A stretch of 64,000 nucleotides of DNA from Mortierella sp. BCC40632. Lineage: Eukaryota > Mortierellomycota > Mortierellomycetes > Mortierellales > Mortierellaceae. Below, piece after piece: positions 56,642 to 64,000 of the stretch. The translations under genes were made by a program, and so were the position numbers. The notes below the pieces were generated by a model, which ran no database searches, was not told where the DNA came from, and was given only the letters and a program-made list of their open reading frames with translations. The DNA lies in assembly GCA_011634665.1 (NCBI GenBank), contig WAEK01000037.1, positions 1 to 64,000 of the forward strand, read 5' to 3'. Positions within the stretch are counted from its first letter, which is position 1; the number at the start of each line of letters is the position of its first letter.

Positions 56642-56975
56642 CAACTCACGGTTAGATTTGAAGGGCTAAAAGTGGTCACTCATACGAAAAGGTGACAGTT
56701 GGAACCGTAAAGTAAAAAAAAAAAAAAAAAGATAATGTGGGATATTAAAGTGAAATAAACGGAGAAGAAGTAACGGTGACGGTCAAAAGAAAATGAACTG
56801 ATATATTGAAAACAGCTAGAGATTAGGGTAATAGTCTAACAATATAAATTTCAGGAACACAAGTTTGGTCTCGTCACGTATATGAGAGAAAAAAAAAAAA
56901 GACATGACTGTATAAAAAAACGACAAAAGTTGAATCCAAGCAACTAGTGTTACTTTTATAGATTGGACGCAAAAA

Positions 56976-57892
56976 ATGGATATGAATTCAGATGAGAAAG
57001 GTAGAAGAGCAAGAACGCTCTGGACGAAATGTGCATTGGAATTCAGTGTGACGTTTGCTAAAGTTCGGATAACTAGTGTTGTTGTAGTTTATCCAAAATT
57101 AGAGGTTAGAAAGCTGAAAAAGGATAATACACAAGATGTAGAATATATCCACATTCAATTTCTAGCCAGGATGGATGGTTGACACAGGTCCATACAAAGG
57201 TCTTGACGTGGTTGTTAATAAGAAAGAGGAAGCAAAAAAAAATTTGATTTTCGGACGTTTCTAGGGATTGGAATAGGAGATGAATGTTTCGTATCAGGAA
57301 ACATCAAGCCCGTAACAATGGACAATGTGAACCTTCCGGAGTATTATCTCTTGAGTGCTTACAAAATAAGTGTTGTTGAGGGCTGTGATGACGCAAGTTT
57401 TAGGTATGTAACTTGAGAGTTTATTATAATAGTTTATGATCAAATGCAAAAGATGTTTCATATGTATATTTAACAAGAAGTGAGTGGCTTTCTGTATCCA
57501 TTAAACCTTTTAGAGGATGGTTTAAGGTTAAGTTACTCCGAGACGGGGTTTGGACATATACCCTTGACGACAATGGATTTGTGTATTCGGCGCTGAAGGT
57601 CAGCGGTAAAATAGAAGGCGGTCAGTTCAAAGGGCTGATGGTGAATCTGTCATCGAAATACCAAGATGTAACAGGGAACTTGATGCATTGTATTAGTGTG
57701 ATAGATGGACTAGAGATTGATGTAAAAGGTGAATTGAAGCCGGAATTTATTGAAGGGTGTCCGTTTCCACTCTCTTACAGATTAGAAGCTAGTGACGTCA
57801 AAATTGAGAGAGACGGTAAGGTAAAAAACCCCAATGAACAAAGGAATGTAAAATTCCAGGAAGTAGGAGAAAATATAAAGCATTACATTTAA
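56976..57892 (+). CDS. Orphan OB-like protein, two exons
   Basis: Starts MDMNSDEKGRRARTLWTKCA. Strands VRITSVVVVYPKLEVRK and EYIHIQFLARMD follow. One G fewer near 57178 joins VDTGPYKGLDVVVNKKEE, and one more A in the A9 run near 57237 joins KKFDFRTFLGIGIGDECFVS and GNIKPVTM. The donor GTATGT is at 57404, and the AG at 57476-57477 gives a phase-2 intron. Exon 2 continues SEWLSVSIKPFRGWFKVKLL, YSALKVSGKIEGGQFKGLMV and DGLEIDVKGELKPEFIEGC, ending HYI. The product is about 300 residues with at least one, perhaps two, OB-like units. The EGC-x-x-P segment near the end recurs in 60070. Function unknown. Confidence 0.55.
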
Positions 57893-57929
57893 CCTCCTAA
57901 AAAGTAGAATGATGACAATAAAGCAAAGA

Positions 57930-58913
57930 TTATTTAAAGACATCGTTTAATATTTTGAAATAACTTGGGTCTATGGAGTTGTCAGCATCAGTAAGATGGG
58001 AAAGGCCCATTACGGATAAAGTGAGCGAGCATGGACTAATATTTCCTGTAATTGAAGAGGTTTTGAGATGCTTAGACAAAGCTTCTTTTCGAGTGAACAC
58101 GTATTTGCAAATAGGACAGGTAGCTGGTTTTGTGTCAATAGGTTTGTGGGAAAGTTTGTGTCTTTCTAAATCATGATGTCTGACAAAGGCCTTTGGACAC
58201 TGAGAGCATTTGAATGGGCGGTAAGGGAGATGAATAAGAAGATGATAATCAAAACTTGATTTGCTTCGGAAAACAGAGAGACATTTTTGAAATGGGCATG
58301 TGTAGGATCTGGATCTAACTGATTTTTTAGTCGAGGTACTTTCCGAAAAGGCATTTTTAGCGTTGTTGGAATCCTCATAGTAGGTGTCAGGTGTTGTCAC
58401 AAGAAATTGAAGTTTATTTTTTTGAGGACAGAAGTTTATTTGATTGGGTGAATTTGAAGGAGTTTGATGAAGATCAATAGGAGAAATTTGGCAGATAGAG
58501 GAGTCAATGTCAGTGGACAGAATCTCAGGCAAAGTGTCTGTGTCAGTATTGAATAGTAGATCATAAGGGTCAAATTCGGGTAATTTTACATCATTTGATG
58601 TAGGCAAGAACTGGGATGATGTAAAGTTAGGATCCAAAGCGGGAGTAGTGGATTGGATGATATCAGGGGAAAGGGATTTTTTATGGGTAGTGAAGATGTC
58701 ACTTAGATCCGATGGGGACAGGGCAAGAGTTGGATCAGGTTTAACAGTTGAAAAGTTGGTTAAGACATTAGAGGAAGGGATGGCGGAAATTGTGTTGCAG
58801 GAAAGTCCTGTTAATGGCAGATTGCTAATGATAATGGCTTCTGGGGTTAATGAATTATTGTCATTAGAAGGGAATATAGAATAAGGTGAATGTTGGTTAT
58901 GTGAATCCTGCAT
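57930..58913 (-). CDS. C2H2 zinc-finger transcription factor, CrzA-like finger region
   Basis: A 327-residue open frame starting MQDSHNQHSPYSIFPSNDNN. The first 200 residues are Ser/Thr/Asp/Pro-rich, typical of fungal activation regions (SPSDLSDIF, LPEFDPYDLLF). Finger 1 is C206-x4-C211...H224-x3-H228 (YTCPFQKCLSVFRSKSSFDY). Finger 2 is C236-x2-C239...H252-x3-H256, RPFKCSQCPKAFVRHHDLER. Finger 3 is C266-x2-C269...H282 without a well-placed last ligand. The RPFKC-x2-C-x3-F-x-R-HDL-x-RH block is characteristic of fungal calcineurin-responsive CrzA/Seb1-type factors. It probably binds DNA in the nucleus. Orthology is not established. TATAAATA on the minus strand at about 58971-58981 precedes it. 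Open without correction. Confidence 0.78.
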   Translation of the reverse strand: MQDSHNQHSPYSIFPSNDNNSLTPEAIIISNLPLTGLSCNTISAIPSSNVLTNFSTVKPDPTLALSPSDLSDIFTTHKKSLSPDIIQSTTPALDPNFTSSQFLPTSNDVKLPEFDPYDLLFNTDTDTLPEILSTDIDSSICQISPIDLHQTPSNSPNQINFCPQKNKLQFLVTTPDTYYEDSNNAKNAFSESTSTKKSVRSRSYTCPFQKCLSVFRSKSSFDYHLLIHLPYRPFKCSQCPKAFVRHHDLERHKLSHKPIDTKPATCPICKYVFTRKEALSKHLKTSSITGNISPCSLTLSVMGLSHLTDADNSIDPSYFKILNDVFK

Positions 58914-59011
58914 TGTTTTGAGTAAAGGGGAAGAGAGATGATAAAGTGTTGAAAGGACACAAACAATGTATATATTTATATGTTATGATTTGTCAATGTG
59001 CAGGAATGGGG

Positions 59012-59711
59012 CTACGTCATTGATGACTCAGCGACATTAGTCAAAGGTGTTTGTTTATGAATTTGCCGTCTCGAGTTAAAAGCAATATCACGCTTGCGTT
59101 TCGACTCACGTGCGATAGTCTCAATAAAATTCGAATCATATATTTTAAGACTTGAGCCAGACCTGAAAAGTGTAGGGGTCTCTATGTTATCTTTATCAGT
59201 AGGTTTGTATACCATTTTTGAAAACATGCCTTTTGTTGATCCACCTAGTCTTTTTACAGCGTTATTAAAAGCTAAATGAGATCTAAGGACGGAAGTAAGT
59301 TGTTTTTGAAAAATTAATGAATTCATAATTTATGATTGGAGGGGGAGGTGGCTTGATTGTACAGAGATCCCATGCATGAAACGTAGGAATAGTAACGTCC
59401 TTGGTGATACTACTAGCTTCTAGTAGGAAATAAATACAAGGGAAGCCTGCTTTATGGATAATGGAAATATAGAGCAACCCTGATATAATGAGAGTATCAT
59501 ATTTTTTGGCATTGTTTAAAAATAGTAGGAAAAGCATTATGTTGAGATCTGGACCAGGTAATTTTGAAAAAGTCCTGAATGAATTCAACTGAGAAGCAGC
59601 GAAACCCAAAAAAATATCAGAGTTGTGTGGATTTAGCAAAGGATCTGATAGAAGAGTGAATCTAGTTGGGTCAGTAGGAAGATCTTGGAGAATGAGGCCA
59701 GATGAAAACAT
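59012..59711 (-). CDS. Cyclin-like (PHO80-type) protein
   Basis: Starts MFSSGLILQDLPTDPTRFTL at 59711. The region PDLNIMLFLLFLNNAKKYDT, LYISIIHKAGFPCIYFLLEA and TIPTFHAWDL follows the fungal cyclin-box layout (first helices, FLxA helix, then a Trp at the end of the third helix). One T fewer in the T5 run near 59309 joins INYEFINF to QKQLTSVLRSHLAFNNAVKR and on to TNVAESSMT. About 228 residues. PHO80-type cyclins activate cyclin-dependent kinases such as Pho85. The resemblance is partial, and the charged Lys-Glu residues of the cyclin box are not certain, so this is a tentative call. Confidence 0.4.
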
Positions 59712-60069
59712 TGTTTAGAGAAAGATTACTGAGAAATGATTACTGAAAAAAAAAGGTAGATGAGAATTAAATGGAAGAGGATTATAAAGGGGTGGAAAGT
59801 ATGAAGTGGATTGGTAAAAGGAGATTGGTGTAAGTGGGTATGAGTAGTTTTCTATTTCTCAAGAAAAGGGAAAAATATCGAGTAAGGAAATTGAAATAAA
59901 AAGTGTATGTTATTTGGATAGAATGTCCTTCAAGTTGTTATAAAAAAGGAAATGAAAAGAGAAAAAAAAAAAAAAAAAAAAAAAAAATCTAAAACCCATT
60001 TATTAGACAGTTTTCCGAACCACTCTCCACCAATTGTCAAAAAAAAAAAAATAACAAGAAAATTACAAA

Positions 60070-61467
60070 ATGGCACTAGACATTAGCAATGTTAAGGGTC
60101 CTTTAAATATTTTGTTGCATGAATTGCCACTTGGCTCAATTATGGTGTCGGCTCGAGGGGCGGCAAAGCAGAGTAAAAAAAAAGGATGCATTTCGTTCAC
60201 AGGAAACTATGGGTAAGGGATCGAAAAGGATGGATGTCTATGGATGAATTGATGTACTTAAATTTTAAAACCTGTGAAGTTCAATTCAAAACAACTCAAA
60301 CCAACTGATTTTTATTTAAAAAAAAAAAAAAAAAAAAAAGACAATCGATGTTAGGGCTGAAGGTCATCTTTCGGATGCTAAAAGGGAGAAAGTATCCGTC
60401 ATTCATGAATACGTTGAAATCGAAAGACATGGTTAAAGTTAAAGGTGTGATGACCTTGCAGATGAAAGGAAAGTTCCTCTCAGCGGAACTGAATGCAGAA
60501 TCACTCGAACATGTTGATGAAGAAGAGTTTGGAGAAATTGAAGGGTGTACCTTACCTTTTGAGGAGGATATGGTTTATAAAAGTAACAGTGATGCAAATA
60601 ACATTATCGATGTGCTTACAAAGGGTACAGAGGCAAGTATTCTGCTAAACAGATTTAATAGTACAAGTGCAGCTAATTCCACTCGAGAGCTGATTTCAGC
60701 AATTGTTGGTCAAGAGACGAGAAAGGAAGGTGTGGATAGAAGTAAGGATGGTACAGAATTACTTAAATCCTCCTTGGATGGAATCAGTGGCTCTTTAATG
60801 CCAAAGAAAGGGTAGGGATTTTGGCGAAGATTCTGCAAAGCAGAAGGAAAAGGATTCAAGGGATTCAATGGGGCACGGGGTGATTGATCTAGAGTATGAC
60901 TCAGACTCGATGTCTAGCATAGTTGAGAAGGAACCCAAGAGATCAAGAAGAGACTTTGAAGATGATGATTCGGACGATTCAGGGATTAGCGATTTGCTTA
61001 GGGCAAAAAGGCGTAAGCCGAAAGCAAAAGTCTTTGGGGCGTCTGAATTAGAACCGTTGAACATGGTTCCTGCGACAAGTGGAGGTCTAAGTCAGGGCGC
61101 AGGAGTTGGTCGAGCATCGGGAAGTTCAAAGGATGGGTCGACTAGTAAGAATGTCAAGAGCGGCAAAAGGGATGGTGGGATGTCAGATATGGGGTCTCCA
61201 TTGCAGGAAGCCGCGAGAAAAGGTCATATGGTGCCCTCGCAAGGAACTAGGACCACATTTAGCGACAATGATGAATCGATGGAGGTTGAAGATGATATTG
61301 AAAATATGAGTGATTATGAATTTGATAACGACACGAATAATCCACTCAATGGAAAGCCATTGAGTACTCAGGATAACGAATCGATGTTGGAGTCAAGAAA
61401 CCTGATGACCACTGGCCAAATGGAAAGGTTGCTTAAAAAGGATGGAACAGTTCCAAACGGCAAATAG
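60070..61467 (+). CDS. OB-like orphan gene with acidic/basic tail
   Basis: Exon 1 (60070-60212): MALDISNVKGPLNILLHELP, GSIMVSARGAAKQSKKKGCI, SFTGNYG. The 128-nt intron (GTAAGG...AAAAG) ends in about 21 As. Exon 2 continues in phase QSMLGLKVIFRMLKGRKYPS, FMNTLKSKDMVKVKGVMTLQ, MKGKFLSAELNAESLEHVDE and EIEGCTLPFEED. This is the clearest OB-fold pattern in the window after POT1, and its layout recalls a POT1 first OB fold. The frame stops at 60813. A neighbouring frame continues DFGEDSAKQKEKDSRDSMGH, then an acidic and basic tail (LEYDSDSM, RRDFEDDDSDDSGI, RAKRRKPKAK) to 61467, so a one-base shift near 60810 may join them, or they may be two genes. Function unknown; nucleic-acid binding inferred. 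Confidence 0.55.
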
Positions 61468-61595
61468 GAGAGTAATATCGGAATGAAGAAAAACTAAATA
61501 TAGGAGAAAAGAAGATGGAGAAGGAGTATTAAAAATATTTTTTATTTATTTGGGCATAAGAATGGAAAAGAGAGTGTATAAAACTAGGGAAAGAC

Positions 61596-61596
61596 T

Positions 61597-61627
<31 letters not shown>
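61596..61627 (+). repeat. Poly(T) tract
   Basis: T28-30 upstream of the Helitron coding region. Confidence 0.95.
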
Positions 61628-61873
61628 GAAGAAAATTAAACTAAAAGAAAAGAGAAAAATGGATGTGGAGGAAAACGAGCGTAGTATGTACCAAAATTTA
61701 GTTGGGGTTCACTCTGTTTGGAAAAGAATGTGAGAAGTGTACTAAATGTTTGTGGTTAATTAGATAGTAATGGGGTTCGCTATACTGCTGGACAACGTTC
61801 TATCCTGGGGCTTGTCCAACGCAAGAAGGAGAAGGGAAGAAAGTATGAAGATTCGAAATTCAGAAAAGAGGAG

Positions 61874-64000
61874 ATGAGAAGCAAAAAGCCTCCAGAAATG
61901 TATTGTACTGTGTGTTGCAGGATTCTGTATGATGATGAGGTTTGTTGTATGAGTGAAAATCACGAGATCGAGTTGGTTCAATTTATGAACAAGTATGGAT
62001 TTAAATGGCCGATTCTGAGCTATCGTGACGTGAGAGGGGAAAAGATTGTTATGCCGAGAAGGACTAAGAGAGGGCGGATTATTGTATGTGCACCTCACAA
62101 AAGTAGTGGGAATGTAACTATTAAAGAGTTGAAATCGATGGTAAGAAGGGATCAAGTGGTTTAAGAAACACTGGTGTTTAAGAGAAAGAAAAAGAAAGTC
62201 TTGTAGAAACTGTGCCAATCAAGTCACTTAAATACTAGTAAAGATTTTCTATGCGAATAGTTATTGGAAATATCCGGGAGACATTCCAATAGAGCTCAAG
62301 GGCCTACATCCTGTAGCAGAAAAGTATATTTGTCCTATTTTGGTGTTCTGTGAACTGACTAACTCAAAGTACGGCACAGACTCCAGAAGTGCACGTCCTG
62401 GGTACCATTTTGTCCAGGGACGGATAGGAATTTATGAAAGTCAGCACTTTATATCGGAATACTCGGGTACGAGAGGGATAATCAGAAATCAGAAGGGAGC
62501 CGGAAAGGACGTCTCGATGGTTGAAATAGAAAGAATTGAGAGCGCGTCCTCCTGGTTACGAAAGAACAATAGGCTGTATAGTGAGATTGATGGGCCAAAC
62601 ATGGAGGGAGTTGCACTTGTGCCCGAGATGATAAGAACGGATTTAAACAAACAACAGTTTTGGGGTAACCAGAATAGAACAAATATGCAAGAAGAGATTA
62701 TGATGCCAGTGGATGATGGAGCGCCAGGTACAGCTAACGAAGAGAGTAGGTACGAGGATTTGGTATTTGGAGTGGTTGATAATAAGAAGGTGGTAAAATA
62801 TTCCAATCCCCTGCTTATTGGGGTATTTATTTCCCCACTTTACGTAAATGGGGAGGGGTTTTATTCGTTAAATTATGAAGGGATCGACTCGGAGGCAGGA
62901 AGACCGCTAGAAAAATATGAAGGTATTTGTAAATTTTGGGAATCTGAAGACAGTAATATGGGTTGAAGAAGATGTTTTTGAGATGAAAATGGTCAATTAA
63001 CCTGAAAATACTTTAATTCCTTGAAAGAGCGCTCACTTGAAGAGGATCTGGATGACAGCGAGGATAGGGAGGTGCCTAATATCGAGAGTAGCTCAAAGAA
63101 GTTTGTCGTAAAGGTCCCGAATTTTATCGGTACAAGGGCAAAAGAAGAAGAGTACTGGACAGATGAGACAGATGAGTTTGAAGATGAGGATGTAGAAGAA
63201 GAGAAAGACATTGAAGATAGTGAGAAGGAAAGGGAAGATGTTGATCGGGATAATGATAATAATATCGACATGGATGCTAGAGGATTCTTTTGGATATTGA
63301 GATGGACGAGGATTTAAGGATGGAGTTAAAGATGTTGCTAAAACAAGGTGAAGAAAAGGAAATATTATTCAAAGGAGGTAGTGGAATGGACAGTTAAGTA
63401 ATACTGAATACTGACAACAAAAACTGGATTGGTGTGTAATAGATTTGGGATACTCTAGATCCACATTACGAGCGTATGCCAAATTTAGGCTGTTATCAGT
63501 TGACCGAAGGTTTGGAAGATCCCCGAAATATATTCTGATGCTTTTTGACTGGATTCAAAAGCAGACAGTTTTTGGGTATCATAACCGTAGAGCTCCAAGA
63601 ACTATAAATGGAAGAAAAACGGTCGCAAGTGATATTCGAGAGAGGTCGAACAATAGCAAAGGTAAAATATGTAAAAAGAAATCCCTAATGGCGGAAGAGA
63701 GTGAAGAGTAAACGTGATAGTTAATTTTAGTTCGTTTGAAAAAATATAATAATCAATGAGATAGGCTATCGATTCAACCAATCTAGTACGATTGCTGTAC
63801 CAGCTGTCATTCGCACAGGCGCGAATTATAAGAGACAGTTGTACCTGAAGTTTACAGCACTTTTTGAAAAGTTTGGAACACCGCAGCTCTTTGGAACCCA
63901 CACATGTGATGACAGGAGTGAGGGACAGTTTGCAGTGGCAAAGCATTTTAGTGATCCAGGTGGACCAGAATTACAGCCACATCATGATCCTGTACTATTT
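61874..64000 (+). mobile_element. Helitron, left part (continues beyond the window)
   Basis: The gene content matches the N-terminal half of a fungal Helitron Rep/helicase. The element's 5' TC end could not be fixed, and its 3' half lies outside the window. Confidence 0.75.
61874..64000 (+). CDS. Helitron Rep/helicase-like protein, N-terminal half (partial)
   Basis: Segments appear in the order known for fungal and plant Helitron proteins. A cysteine motif CTVCCRILYDDEVC is at about 61900. SYWKYPGDIPIELKGLHPVA then EKYICPI are near 62265-62330, and GYHFVQGRIGIYE follows. WLRKNNRLYSEI is at about 62550, and LLIGVFISPLYVNGEG at about 62815. An acidic block FEDEDVEEEKDIED is near 63180. TLRAYAKFRLLSVDRRFGRS and PKYILMLFDWIQK are at 63454-63553. 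At the edge comes the start of the Rep domain, NYKRQLYLKFTALFEKFGTP followed by LFGTHTCDD. The pieces lie in different frames separated by probable introns (for example GTAAACG near 63710) and at least one homopolymer break near 63290. Helitron proteins nick and unwind DNA for rolling-circle transposition. The HUH catalytic motif would lie beyond 64000. Confidence 0.72.

Noticed and set aside
62993..63271. Minus-strand poly-Ser frame
   Set aside because: Shadow of the acidic Asp/Glu-rich stretch of the Helitron protein on the plus strand.
63602..63946. Minus-strand frame at the right edge
   Set aside because: Opposite the Helitron Rep-domain sequence, which has recognisable motifs on the plus strand.

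Overview
The window looks like nuclear DNA of an early-diverging (zygomycete-grade) fungus. It is AT-rich, with very long A runs on the + strand, GA/CT microsatellites and short GTAAG...AG introns. TATAAA boxes often sit about 80-130 bp before start codons. It carries four partial copies of a fungal-like 28S rRNA gene, F-box/LRR genes, a fungal CrzA-like C2H2 factor, a fungal Helitron, and a protein family (39662-41369) that I know from Mucoromycota. The genus cannot be told from the sequence alone.

Layout. A chimeric long repeat occurs as copy A (1-4127), B (12937-18027, the fullest), C (about 29520-32284), D (about 51110-52742) and a small fragment at 49077-49268. Its order is: orphan gene 1, pyrimidine tract, hairpin plus GC-rich block, GA tract and roughly 115-bp minisatellite, antisense last ~570 nt of 28S rRNA, a second hairpin plus GC-rich block with TATA box, orphan gene 2, T/CTTT tract. 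Between the copies lie mostly single-copy orphan genes. From 4.5-6.7 kb is a recognisable but frameshifted POT1-like telomere-end-binding gene. Two tandem F-box/LRR genes follow (8.0-11.9 kb). From 18-28 kb there are orphan and coiled-coil genes with several minisatellites. From 32-36 kb there is an LRR gene and an OB-like gene with an inverted-repeat element in its intron. From 36-43 kb three minus-strand genes include a USP-like cysteine peptidase and a zinc-finger/coiled-coil protein. From 45-61 kb there are further orphans, an LPMO-like secreted protein, a C2H2 factor, a cyclin-like gene and more OB-like genes. The right edge (61.9-64 kb) is the 5' half of a Helitron Rep/helicase gene.

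Themes. At least seven orphan genes besides POT1 share a beta-rich pattern that I read as an OB-fold. Together with the POT1 gene and the rDNA-derived repeat, this suggests a lineage-specific set of single-strand nucleic-acid or telomere-type binding proteins in a repeat-rich, perhaps subtelomeric or rDNA-linked region. That is inference, and no telomeric repeat array is present. Most genes need one or two single-base corrections, usually in homopolymers, to give a continuous reading frame. Assembly error, decay and slippage frameshifting all remain possible, and I therefore give gene spans with the break positions.
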